From Phytophthora colocasiae (lineage: Eukaryota > Oomycota > Peronosporomycetes > Peronosporales > Peronosporaceae), in NCBI GenBank assembly GCA_018806915.1, contig JAGKQI010000101.1, positions 1,302,001-1,366,000 of the forward strand: a stretch of 64,000 nt of DNA. The letters run 5' to 3'. Below, one piece after another: positions 41,379 to 51,104 of the stretch. Each line of letters begins with the position of its first letter. Position 1 is the first letter of the stretch. The position numbers and the translations under genes were made by a program. Below the pieces are notes generated by a model. The model saw nothing but the letters and a program-made list of their open reading frames with translations. It searched no databases and was not told the origin of the DNA.

Positions 41379-42277
41379 ATGGCTGATTTTTCAGATGCAG
41401 AAGATCGTCTGTTGTTTCGTCTGGCAAAACAACAGCTTGACCAAGGGCACAGCATCGATTGGAAGCGACTTTGGCATGACACACCTTACAATAAAACGCA
41501 GAAGCAACTACAAATACGCCTGAAAACGTTGAAGAAAACGTACGGTACTCACTTGGACAAATTTCCACGACGATTTTTTACCAGTAAAAAGAATGACCGG
41601 ATGTGTGTATCGGGACCGGCCAGGCTTCCAGCCGAACAAAGATCTGAACATGTACATCGTGTCGTAGCCAGTATTTTCCATTCGGTTTCGCGACGACAAC
41701 TGCAGTCAAGAAAAACACTGCCAGATCGACACGCCGGTGAGATTTCGAAGCATGGCGTCAGTACATTGTTATCGTTGCTGTCTCCAGTAAATGCAACGGA
41801 CGTATTTCTAGACGTTGGTTCTGGTGTTGGCAATGTTGTCGCTCAGGTGGCAATTGAGACACCTATCGGCTTGTGTATTGGTGTTGAGATCCAGCATGAA
41901 TTATCACTGCTGTCAAAAGCAGTGATTGAGTCAGCTAATGCAACACAACCGAGGCTGACCAAGGTTCACATCTACACTTGTGATATACGACAGCCCTGCA
42001 GTGCTTCGAGGTCCGCTATGCAGTCGGCAACGATTGTCTTTTCCAATAACTTGGTTTTGAGCCATCGAGTGCGATTGCGTTGGAACAATTCGTCATGAAA
42101 GCTCCAAGACTGGTTCATGTCATCACGACGAGCATGATGTGCGGGCGACATCGTGCCGACTGCAACAACCGTTCTATTTCAATTTGGCGTCTACATCAAA
42201 CCATACCAATTGCTGTGTCGTGGTCTGCAAAGCTCCATTGCGCTTACTGGTACACAAAGACCACGCCACCCCGTTAG
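41379..42277 (+). pseudogene. DOT1-like histone methyltransferase relative with SANT-like N-terminus, frameshifted
   Basis: The reading starts MADFSDAEDRLLFRLAKQQL and has a MYB/SANT-like region (WKRLWHDTPYNKTQKQLQIR), then a Rossmann methyltransferase core with TDVFLDVGSGVGNVVAQVA and GLCIGVEIQHEL, the SAM-binding motifs of the DOT1 group. ATIVFSNNLV follows; a one-base loss near 42058 shifts frame, and the protein goes on in another frame as EPSSAIALEQFVMKAPRLVH. DOT1 enzymes methylate histone H3 Lys79. The gene lies between the inverted PDR arms, so it may have moved together with them. Confidence 0.65.
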
Positions 42278-42840
42278 ACAATGTATACACAGCAGCTACT
42301 CACTATTACATATACTATTGAGTTTTGCGGGATCAGATAGAGCTAGCATCATCTAAACAAACTTGCCTGCACTTAGAATTTATCAGTGTAAGCAATGCAT
42401 GAAATCTTGTCTAGGTACAGAGCTGCCGATGTGTATTAGATCTTGTTTGGTTGAATGAATAAGCAAATTCTTCTTCGAAGGAATACTGATTGCCGTAAAC
42501 TACCTTCAATCTATGATCGTGGAGCATTTCGACTCATAACACCCCAAGGATATCAGCTAAGCAGCAATGTCCGTCTTATTGACAATCGGCCGATTGGGGA
42601 ATATCTCCCCACAGCTTTCTTTCTCTGTTCTGGATCCACGTTACCACCTTGTTGTACCGTGAATGTTGGATCAGCACCAAATCTTGAGTCTGTCCGGCAC
42701 AGAATTGTACGTGGTTTTGTGTGAATAACCACAGCTTTGCAGTCCGCCTGGTATCAAGTGACCGATAGTTGGCACAATACAGTGTCGTTGATAATCCACT
42801 GCTATTCAGACACTTAAACGATGCACAACCACGCCAGTGT
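42278..42840. other. Spacer between DOT1-like and EF-hand genes
   Basis: A short plus-strand frame at 42455-42724 (MNKQILLRRNTDCRKLPSIY) has protein-like composition but no known family. Nothing else is recognised. Confidence 0.3.
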
Positions 42841-44259
42841 GTTATGGGAAACCACATCGGAGGTTCCTTTAGCGTCACAGTGAATCGAGTAGGTGGTGTC
42901 GTGGCTGGAAGTGTCGTTCCATCCGTCTTCCAATTCTTCATTTCCCAGATTTGCAACTCCCGGTTCATGGCCGTTTTCCTGTCAGATCTACTGCTATTCA
43001 TCTGGGTCACAGTTTTCATGTACGTCAAGTTCGTCGATGGTTACAGTTCATACGCTGGTGTGGTGTCCGCTTTCATTGCCGCTGGAGTTCTACTTCGTCA
43101 GTCCGACGTCTGTTTTGCCAGTGGATCTGACAGCTCTTCAACGATCGCTATCCGTTCGTACTCGAGTCTGGCTAAGATTTCATTTGGTCTGGTGCTTTTC
43201 ATTGTTCTCGAAATGGCAATGTGTCCTGAAAGTACCACCAGTTTGCTGCGTAAGAACATCCAGCAGACGCTAAAACTCCAGCAAAAAGCCTTCGGGATTC
43301 TATTCGGCCACCACCTTCAAGTTCCGGTCAGAAAAGCGATGAGACTGTGGAAGAGGTTCGAGACATCCTACAAGTGCAGATCCCAGCGGCAACAAGCGCT
43401 TCTAAAGGAGGCGCAAGCAGAGCCGCAGATGTGGCGTCCGGCCCTCTTTTCCAAACCGAAGTACGATGCCGTGTTCGAAAGCACCACTCGCCTACTGAAC
43501 AACAACAACCTACTGTTCAAGCTTGTGCGCTGGTACAATTACCGTGTGAAGCAGAACTTGGCTCAAACCAACTCGGTGGATATTCAAGACATGGGAACTG
43601 AGAGCGCTCGCGTGTTTGACACCAACGGTGCTCAGACGACTCATACTAAATGGCAGGAAGCGAGCAACCAGTTCTTGTCAGCTGTGGATGATACGTTCTA
43701 CACGTTGCAGATGTTGTTCGGTGAGTCTTTCCTGTACTCGGATCCGGACCAAACGGCTATCTTCATGCAGATGAAGAAGGCATTCCGAGTGGCCGATAAA
43801 GACTGTAGTGGGGAGATCGATGCTGACGAAGTGGCTGTTATGCTTGAGACCATTTTCGCTCAGTCTGGAGCAGTGAAAGAGGAGGAAATCATGAAGTACG
43901 TCGCTGATTTCATGGATATTGCGGACAAGGACTGCAGTGGTAAAGTGTCGTTTGAAGAATTCATAGCTGCGCTTGAAGACGGCTTAAAACTGGAAGTGTA
44001 TCACCGCCGGAAGCCCAAGGCAACCGCGTTGAAACAGACTCTGTCGAGTATAAACGAAAGCAGTCAAGTGACGTCTCGTGTATCACGCGGGAGCTATAGT
44101 ATAACGTGTTCAAACGGCACAGAAATGACCAAGATTACTGGCAGTATGTTTGAGTCCAACACTCCGAAGAAGGAGGGAGGACGCATTTTGAGTGCAGTGT
44201 CTTCAGCTCAGAACACCCCCAAAAGGAGGTGTGAAAATATCTTCTACACTGGCGCGTAG
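42841..44259 (+). CDS. ALMT/FUSC-like membrane protein with C-terminal EF-hand pair, N-terminus probably missing
   Basis: The open frame begins at 42769, but protein-like sequence starts at MGNHIGGSFSVTVNRVGGVV (42841). The motif and following hydrophobic segments (VFLSDLLLFIWVTVFMYVKF and SSLAKISFGLVLFIVLEMAM) resemble the second half of the membrane domain of aluminium-activated malate transporter/FUSC proteins. A cytosolic region follows and then two canonical EF-hands, DKDCSGEIDADE and DKDCSGKVSFEE, about 40 residues apart, so calcium control is likely. The first membrane segments are absent, and related sequence seems to go on past the stop in other frames (HVMPNEFVNQLFYLNDFIRS near 44430-44490). 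The gene is probably a truncated copy. Confidence 0.6.
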   Translation, partial: VMGNHIGGSFSVTVNRVGGVVAGSVVPSVFQFFISQICNSRFMAVFLSDLLLFIWVTVFMYVKFVDGYSSYAGVVSAFIAAGVLLRQSDVCFASGSDSSSTIAIRSYSSLAKISFGLVLFIVLEMAMCPESTTSLLRKNIQQTLKLQQKAFGILFGHHLQVPVRKAMRLWKRFETSYKCRSQRQQALLKEAQAEPQMWRPALFSKPKYDAVFESTTRLLNNNNLLFKLVRWYNYRVKQNLAQTNSVDIQDMGTESARVFDTNGAQTTHTKWQEASNQFLSAVDDTFYTLQMLFGESFLYSDPDQTAIFMQMKKAFRVADKDCSGEIDADEVAVMLETIFAQSGAVKEEEIMKYVADFMDIADKDCSGKVSFEEFIAALEDGLKLEVYHRRKPKATALKQTLSSINESSQVTSRVSRGSYSITCSNGTEMTKITGSMFESNTPKKEGGRILSAVSSAQNTPKRRCENIFYTGA

Positions 44260-45192
44260 ACTAGGTGTACTCCCTTCCGAATTGCCCCCCAAGGACTGCG
44301 TAACCAATGTAGCAGACTCGTCGTCACCAGTGCTTCGGTCGGAAGCCTTAGACGACGACGTACTGCGAAGAGATTCAATGGATCGATCGCTCCAAACTGC
44401 AACCACTAGGACACATTCTGGTGTGAAACGTTGGCCATGTCATGCCGAACGAGTTCGTCAATCAACTGTTTTACTTGAACGACTTCATTCGATCTTCGGA
44501 GCGCTGCTTCAGCTTGGGATTGCTCGGTGTGGCGATCAGAAATCCTTGGCACTTCAGATACTTCTGATTTCCAAGAGATACCCACCCGTCTGGAAGGATT
44601 CCGAAAACTCACCACCACGTCCAGATGGCGAAGACACGCCACCGCCGGCGGCAGTGCATTATCATCACTCGCGAAAAGAGCACATCTCCGCCATGCAAGT
44701 ACGCCAAACTCGAGCATCAGATTAATGTCATGTTGTAGAGTTGACCCCAATTGTTCGTAGACTGTGACCTTGCGATTTTCTGTCTGATTTCCAAACTGCC
44801 ACCAGCCCCGTGAGCAACACGACCCACAGACATCATGACGAGACAACCGAATGAGCGGATAACCTTTCCGTTTATCTTCCTGTCGTAGTAAAGTTACCCC
44901 GTTCCGCTGCTCTGCTGGATTCGGAGCCTTTCAAAGGACAGTTAATCACCATAGTATTTCGTTGACCATCTAAGCATAATAGTGTTGAAATTGTCCGATC
45001 TCAGTCAATATTATGAGTGTTTGTTTTGCTTATTAAGTTTAGCAAAAATCATGACTAGAAAACTCAATACATGTGGTCCACACAGCAAAATGTCATCGTG
45101 TGTATTTTTTCTGACTCAGATGCACAATATTTACTAATCGAGAGGATCACAGTTACATTTACTTGGGGCGCCCATAATCCACTGTTGAACTG
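44260..45192. other. 3' tail of the EF-hand gene and AT-rich spacer
   Basis: 44300-44760 carries protein-like remnants on the plus strand in shifted frames, apparently the lost C-terminal part of the EF-hand gene. 44860-45192 is AT-rich and shows no gene; it ends at the inner border of the right inverted arm. Confidence 0.35.
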
Positions 45193-46044
45193 CTAAATCA
45201 GGGTACATCTAAATCGACGTTGAAGTAAAGTGTCCAATCATTTCTCAGCGCGCGAATCGGTAAGATCGCCCACCCTAATTCTCCTGTGGGTTCGCTTTGG
45301 TGGCTCCGCCAATAAAATTGACTCGCTGTAAAATTCCGCCAATAGGCTTTTGCATACGGTGCGATCACACCCTCTGATTGGTGTGATTGTTAGTTTTCGA
45401 CGTTCATCAAGTAGCAGCGTATCGTGTGCGCGGCAGAACTGAGAGCTCACTTTCCAATTTGCTGAGCTCGCACCAAGTCACCCTGAAGGCGTCCACCATA
45501 ACTTCATCCGCTACACCCGTGCTGCTATCTGCCGGAGGCTTCGTGGTCCAGAAATGCGGTCGTCTGCAAAGGATCGGCCTAACCGTGTCTCTATTTGAAC
45601 TACTTCAACATCGACGGGTGCTTAGCATTGTCTTGCCGGAGGCTATCTTCATTACCCCCGGACTCGTCATTCCCAATTGATTCGGCTGCAGGGGCTTTCG
45701 TCACATTGCGCTCGTCGACCAACTTCATTCGTTGTCCCATGGATTACTACCACCGACGACGGGGCTGTCGTGAACCGCTGGATACTGGCGTCGTAAAAAC
45801 CATGCCAGTGGTCTCATCCGCGTGCTTACTGCGCTATTTGTAGTCGCACCTGCCACCGCCGTTGCTGTCGTCATGGCGTTATAGCAAGCATATTGTTGGT
45901 GGGTAGCCGCCATCTTTTGTCCGAACGCTGCATTTATCGTCCGCGTGACTCACCTCGCCAAGCATTCACGTTTAGTCGTCGCAGTCAAGGAGCTATTTTG
46001 GGGACCTGTACCACCACCTACCTCATCACAGCTACAGAGAAGTG

Positions 46045-46515
46045 TCAGCACATACGGATTATCGTTCCCAAGCAGGCCTCCGTTGACAAGACGGTGCTGG
46101 CCATGGAGCAGAAACGTCTAAGCGCGACTGTACTCGGCTTTTGCAGAACAAACGTCCACCAAGTCGGTGGCAGGAACGCGCTGAACGTCAGCGCCTCACG
46201 CATCGTCGATGCCTCCAAATGATCATCCATCTGCTCGCAGTAGCCCGTCGCACGACGAATGGCCAGGTCGTTCGCCTCACAGCCGTTCAGGTAGATCTTG
46301 CCCTGGATCGTGCCCTCCGTCTTACGCCCGGCGATCACATCGATCAACGTCGTCTTGCCAGCACCAGTGGATCCGGCGTCGGCTTAGCCGCTGATGCCCT
46401 TCAAGCAAGTCAAAGTCTCCTTCGTGTTGGTTGGGTTCGGCACCAAAGTACCACCGATCCGTGAAAGCGAAGGACACAGGAGTGAAGTTCTTCTCGCAGC
46501 GCAGGGCAGCCACGG
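46045..46515 (-). pseudogene. PDR-type ABC transporter fragment (inverted copy)
   Basis: The minus strand reads LIDVIAGRKTEGTIQGKIYL, LAIRRATGYCEQMDDHLEAS and TMREALTFSAFLPP, the stretch after Walker A in the second nucleotide-binding domain of PDR exporters. The part before Walker A (46350-46515) is present in shifted frames. It is the counterpart of 39990-40370 and is equally dead. Confidence 0.75.
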
Positions 46516-46536
46516 CATAATATCGTCGTTCGACGT

Positions 46537-46722
46537 TGGTGAAAGGTGAAGCTGGAGTAGTTGAGGGAAAGAAGAAGAAGAGTTATGTTTTAGAGTTTAA
46601 ACGTCAACGCAGTGGTGTGGGAATGACTGCTAAGAACTACACTACTCTCTACTATTGTTATAGTGAGATCCACTATTATCTTGATAGAGAGGTTTTACTA
46701 TAAAATGATTGCAACTTTATCA
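46537..46722 (-). repeat. 3' LTR of the short LTR element (186 bp)
   Basis: Matches 48352-48530 apart from small indels and a few substitutions, including an extra CACTATTATC near 46670. Begins TG and ends CA on either strand. Confidence 0.88.
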
Positions 46723-46931
46723 GCCTCCCTGCATCATTACATAGATGATCGACCTACGCAATTATTTAATTTGGTAGGTACGTGCGAACATAAGTAGTGC
46801 CCCCTCAGTCACACATTGCTCCACGTGGAAGCCAGCGTCCTGCAGCCATAGCTTGGCGCTGCCCTTGTTAATGAAGTGAGGCTGGCGCTTGGCAAGCCAG
46901 CTGGCACGCATTAGGGTGACTGGGATCACAC

Positions 46932-47501
46932 GTGAGCGCTCCGGGGCACGCCGGCTCCTGGTACGAAAACCCAGAAGAAGAGGAAGCCCCGGACTGCTTC
47001 AAGATTAGGGCACGCAAGCGGGCACGCAAGGCCGCGAGATGCACGCAGTCAACAGCAGGAGACGCATCACACCACGGGGATCATGTTCGCATCGCTTCAG
47101 GGGATGGAGAGACGGCAGGAACGGTCTGCGGCACCGCGGACGAGGTGGAGCCGACCAGGGCGGAAGTGTGCAGTGCCCATGTCACTAAAACGGGGAAAAA
47201 TAGTGACACCATTGCAGAACCACGTGTCTCTGCTCAGTCTGTGAGTCAGGCTGCACAACTTGAGGTATGTTTGATTTGTACGTATGTAAATACGGAGATT
47301 TCCGCCGCTTGCAAGAATTGCAAGTGCGCTCCTGCGACTTCTCGGACGGATCTGGCCACTGCTGCAACCGACTCAGCGGATGCTGCAAACGACTCGGCGA
47401 CTGCTGCAACCGACTCCGCAGCTGCTGCTACCGACTCGGTGACTGCTGCAACAGACCAAGTATCTGCTGTTCTCGACCTAGTGTGCCTGATAACGAGGTG
47501 A
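46932..47501 (+). CDS. RanBP2-type zinc-finger protein with Ala/Thr/Asp repeats, inside the LTR element
   Basis: The 189-residue frame begins at a GTG codon (46932; first sense codons SAPGHAGSWYENPEEEEAP), has a basic patch RKRARKAAR, and at about residues 113-132 the motif CLICTYVNTEISAACKNC, which exactly fits C-x2-C-x3-N-x6-C-x2-C of RanBP2-type zinc fingers. About six copies of an 18-bp unit coding for AATDSA-like hexapeptides follow (47350-47475). It may be the 5' part of one gene with the chromodomain frame downstream, which starts 40 bp later in another frame. Coding direction is opposite to the LTR element. Confidence 0.5.
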   Translation: MSAPGHAGSWYENPEEEEAPDCFKIRARKRARKAARCTQSTAGDASHHGDHVRIASGDGETAGTVCGTADEVEPTRAEVCSAHVTKTGKNSDTIAEPRVSAQSVSQAAQLEVCLICTYVNTEISAACKNCKCAPATSRTDLATAATDSADAANDSATAATDSAAAATDSVTAATDQVSAVLDLVCLITR

Positions 47502-47541
47502 TCTATTATCCGATCAATAGCAAATACATGGCCTAAGTCGT

Positions 47542-48365
47542 GTGACCGTTTCCAATGGATATGCAACTACCAAGGCGAAGTGGAATGTTGCTCGCATCAA
47601 CAACCGACGTGATGGAAAGTTTGTGCGTGAGTATCACGTGCTTTGGGCATTAAATGAAGTCGGAATTGGAAAGTACTACGTGGAGACTTGGGAGCCAATG
47701 GAGCAATTGCGTGAGGATAATTTTAACGATGAAATGGATCTCTTGTGGATCGTTGGAAAGCTTCGAAGATTGAACATTTCGAGCAATTTTGTAAGGGTGA
47801 CACTTATGGAACATTTCTGCTGGGAGCTGATGAACAAAACCTGTGCATGTTGAATGCACTGAAGCGCGCTGCTGAATTGGCTGGTCGTCCGGATATAATT
47901 ACACAGCAGGACATTGATGATTTTGTTCAAGATGAGCTTAAGTTGAACCAAGTGGATCTTACTGAGGGAGCCACCTGGAAGACAGTGCTTCGGTTTCTTC
48001 GGCGCCTTCGTGATGATGGTCGCGATTTCAGATATAATGCTCTTACGAAGAAGAATTATTCCGTTCCCGGTCGCCGTGGAGCGCGTGTACTACAAGAACT
48101 CGATCTCGTGGATGGAATTTATCTGGTTGGCGCTTACAATCACAGCTTCGTCGGTCACTGCGTTGTGCTCACTGTTGAAGGTTCCAAGCGTACTATATAC
48201 GACTCGGACGACGGCAAGCCAATCTCGTCAGCGGCTCATTGGATCAATTTCTTCGCTTTCGTTCGTCCGTTCATCGATTTCTGCAGGTTTGCCTTACTAA
48301 TAATGAACCTTCCTAGCAAATCAGTGTTTGTGCATGGCTGGGTTCATAACCTGTTGAAAAGGTGA
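47542..48365 (+). pseudogene. Chromodomain plus cysteine-peptidase-like protein, one frameshift, inside the LTR element
   Basis: The first frame (47542 on) gives a chromodomain-like stretch, ARINNRRDGKF, REYHVLWAL and YYVETWEPMEQL. Near 47740 the reading must shift frame to go on as DRWKASKIEHFEQF. A domain follows with NLCMLNALKRAAELAG, later YNHSFVGHCVVLTV and TIYDSDDGK, a Cys...His...Asp order as in papain-like peptidases. The homologue at 55995-56715 has the same layout without the break. The frame ends only inside the LTR (48365), so the original end may be lost. Peptidase activity is inferred from residue order alone. Confidence 0.55.
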
Positions 48366-48530
48366 AGCTGGAGTAGTTGAGGGAAAGAAGAAGAAGTTAT
48401 GTTTTAGAGTTTAAACGTCAACGCAGTGGTGTGGGAATGACTGGTGGCTAAGAACTACACTACTCTCTACGATTGTTATAGTGAGATCTTGATAGAGAGG
48501 TTTTACTATGAAATGATTGCAACTTTAACA
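48352..48530 (-). repeat. 5' LTR of the short LTR element (179 bp)
   Basis: Partner of 46537-46722. The primer-binding site lies directly inside it at 48338-48351. Confidence 0.88.
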
Positions 48531-48539
48531 GACGTGTCC

Positions 48540-48890
48540 GAGTTGTTTGAGTCGTCTTTGTTCTTCGACTTGGACATCTTGGCCAGCGCGTAGTCTTCGT
48601 TCGCCTCGTCCTCAATCTCTTTCGGCATCAACTGCATGTTCGTTGGTGACAAACATCATCGGTATTCAAGGAGGTAAGCCCTGGCGGCCAGTAGCAACAC
48701 GTAGAAGAAGAGCAGGAAGATGGCACTAGTCACAGCCACGCACAACATAAAATACATCAATTTACTCGTCTTAGTATACTGTTCTGGAATCGTCATCTTA
48801 CGTAGTAAGACGATAACAACTCGCTTGGCATGAGTATGTGTGAACAAGTTATCAAATAATTGTTTCTTTAGATGAAGAAGTTGCACGAGT
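48540..48890 (-). pseudogene. PDR-type ABC transporter fragment, membrane/linker part
   Basis: The minus strand reads SKLMYFMLCVAVTSAIFLLF and LLLAARAYLLEYR, then in other frames the linker matching that at 39860-39960. It was one piece with 46045-46515 before the LTR element entered. Confidence 0.7.
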
Positions 48891-48937
48891 ATGGGACCTG
48901 TCGAGCTCCTGACGTACTAGACAATGACGATGGATTA

Positions 48938-49763
48938 TCAATCAGCAACTGCAGCAAGCGAACGGCGTCGGTAAACACAAGCGAAACTCCACTCAGCATC
49001 AGTCTCACCACCAGTGCACACGACTACTCGCTTCTCCTTATTTTCACTCTCCACCTTCGTATCCGGTGCGCCGAAACAAACCAACGATGCCACTCGTGCC
49101 CCTACTAAGGTAAAATTATCCAGTGATACCCCACTTGCAACATCATCAAATTGCTCCAATGCAACCTGCAAAAGACTCCGCAACACCGCAGACCTCACAA
49201 CCTGCTTGGCCTGGTCTTTTGTAGTAACCAGCTTCTCCAATGGCTCAGCAAGGTCTTTGCGAAGAGAAGAGTTCCGCAACGTCACGTACATCTGCTTGAT
49301 CAATTCCAGGGGCGTCTCATCTTGCTCCTCGCTCGTCAGCTTCACGTCCAGTAGATTAGCAGTAACAGAGTCTTCTGCTCTCTGTCTGTTGTTCAGCTGC
49401 ACCACACATTGCGCCATCGCATGAAGTACATCGCTTGTCTCGAAGCGATCCATCAGCATTAGACTCAAAACCACCCGTAAATCTTGCTCCGATGCAGTTA
49501 AGTCCACAGCATCGACGCGTAGTAAACCAGTGAGAAATTGCCACTTGGCAGCGTGTAGCTCAGATGCGTCGTCGTTGTCTACGGAAATCGACCAGAAACG
49601 AGAAAACTTGTCAATTGATTGAGCAGCTCCACGTCGGTAGCAAGCGCTTTCAGGCATAAATCAGTGAGAAGTTTTAGATGCTCCAATGCGCACAAGGTCA
49701 TCACTTGGAGTGACATTGGTGATGCCACGAGCTCCGCAATAGAGAGCGTAGAAGTCTGCATTG
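48938..49763 (-). pseudogene. Helical protein of unknown family, frame change in the middle
   Basis: It starts MQTSTLSIAELVASPMSLQV at 49763 and changes frame near 49610; the second frame reads ELHAAKWQFLTGLLRVDAVD and goes on to about residue 270 with leucine-rich helices. No domain recognised. It sits inside the inserted segment next to a PI31 remnant in the same orientation, so two neighbouring host genes may have been carried here together. Confidence 0.4.
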
Positions 49764-49889
49764 TTATTTTAAAAAAATAGATGCAAGTAAAAAAATTAAC
49801 AATCAGGTATTTACGAAATAACCATAGATTTTTCACGTTGAAGTGAACAGCTTTGCTGAGACTTGTATTCCTTACATTTTGCTTAGAAG

Positions 49890-51045
49890 AACGAGTGGTT
49901 CGAACCAAGGCTGAGAATCCACCTCCACCGCCTTTGCCACCTCCATACCCACCGAAGGGATCCATGTCGTCGTCGCGAGGCATGCGCAGGTGGTCGGGTC
50001 CGGGACCTCAAATGGCATTCTCGGAGCTGGACCACGAGATGGGGACGGAAGCCACCGCTGGGTCCAAGTGGGTCAATAGATGGCCCGAATGGGTCGATGC
50101 GAGCGCCAGGTACTGGTCCAATTGAAGGATCGCCGCGGTGGCTGAACAGGGATGATCGGGACCGACCAACGTACTCGGGTCACCACCACCGATAGCTGGT
50201 GGAAATGCATCACCTCCTCCCACCTATTACCAAAACACAAGATTAGAGCTATAAGGAGGTGCTTCACTCTAAATAGGTAGCTTACCGGAGGAATTTGAGC
50301 AGGAGAAGGAGCACCGTAGCCCTGATCATCATGATCAGGCGGTGGTACGAAGCCTGGGCTGCTTGCTACCAGGGTTATCTTCTTCCTTGCAGGTCGAATA
50401 CTTTCAGCAAACGAAGTGATTTTTCACGCAAACTCTTCAGGTTTTGAAGCAAACCTGCTGCTTGAACTGAACCTGTAGATTCAGCCAGAACACGAACGTG
50501 CCTACACTTTACAAACAGTTAACTACTGATAGTTTCATCACTTGTCAAGACGTGATAAAGCGATACCTTAATTCAATCGAGTGCGTGTGGTCCTTGTCGT
50601 CCGAGATGTACACTTCAAACTTGCCGCCAACAAACAAACCCTGCATCAGCATCAAGATCATCAGCTACTAAGTTATACATAATCCCCACTGCAGACACAT
50701 TACCTGGAGAGAGAATTTGATAGAGTCATCGTTCAGGTGGACATATGTAGCATTGAACAGTCCGTTACTTCTGTTGGCGTCCCAATTGTCGGGCAAAACG
50801 AACTCCGAGCTCGTACCAGTCGCCGCAGCTGAAGCCTGCACAGCATCACTTATCAGAATCGAACCACTTTTGGATCATTTAAATCCTCCGGTACCAGCTT
50901 CAAGCAACAGCGCATGGATTGCCAAGAAGAGAGCGTCTCGTGGCTCCTGCACTGTCACCGACTTCTCTCTCAGTTTGGCTGCAACTGCATCGCTCTTATC
51001 ACTCTCATTCTGCGCCACGTTGGCGGTTGAGTCTTTCTGATATCT
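49890..51045 (-). pseudogene. PI31 proteasome-regulator remnant
   Basis: Reading the minus strand: EPRDALFLAIHALLLEA (near 50910), FVLPDNWDANRSNGLFNATY, GLFVGGKFEVYISDDKDHTH and at the end GPGPDHLRMPRDDDMDPFGG plus a glycine tail. These are landmarks of the FP domain and the proline/glycine-rich C-terminus of PI31 (PSMF1), which binds the 20S proteasome. Intron borders are still visible, so the copy was not made from mRNA. The 5' end has no ATG and stops at the border of the inverted arm, and frames break near 50420 and 50020, so it is a dead partial copy. Confidence 0.65.
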
Positions 51046-51104
51046 TCAACATATTTCACAATATGTGGATCGATCGAGGATGCAGGCGAAGTTGGTAGGA
51101 TCGA

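Larger units (their letters stand above)
46537..48530 (-). mobile_element. Short LTR retrotransposon (Copia-like primer site), 1994 bp, with antisense cargo
   Basis: Two direct repeats, 46537-46722 and 48352-48530, both TG...CA, flank the segment, and the 5-bp target duplication GACGT stands at 46532-46536 and 48531-48535. The insertion splits the PDR pseudogene, whose uninterrupted sequence is seen at 39960-39990. On the minus strand the 5' LTR is followed directly by GGTTATGAACCCAG, complementary (one mismatch) to the anticodon region of initiator tRNA-Met, the half-tRNA primer used by copia; a purine-rich GCAGGGAGGC precedes the 3' LTR. So the element is oriented minus. It has no gag or pol; its genes lie on the plus strand, antisense to the element. 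Confidence 0.88.

Noticed and set aside
47350..47475. Possible CRISPR-like array
   Set aside because: It is an 18-bp tandem minisatellite in frame with the zinc-finger protein; there are no spacers.
46537..48530. Reading the 180-bp direct repeats as duplicated introns of the PDR gene
   Set aside because: TG/CA ends, an exact 5-bp target duplication, a tRNA primer site and an uninterrupted empty site at 39972-39980 all favour an LTR element.
50890..51045. PI31 as a working gene
   Set aside because: No ATG precedes the FP domain, the 5' end meets the repeat border, and frames break near 50420.
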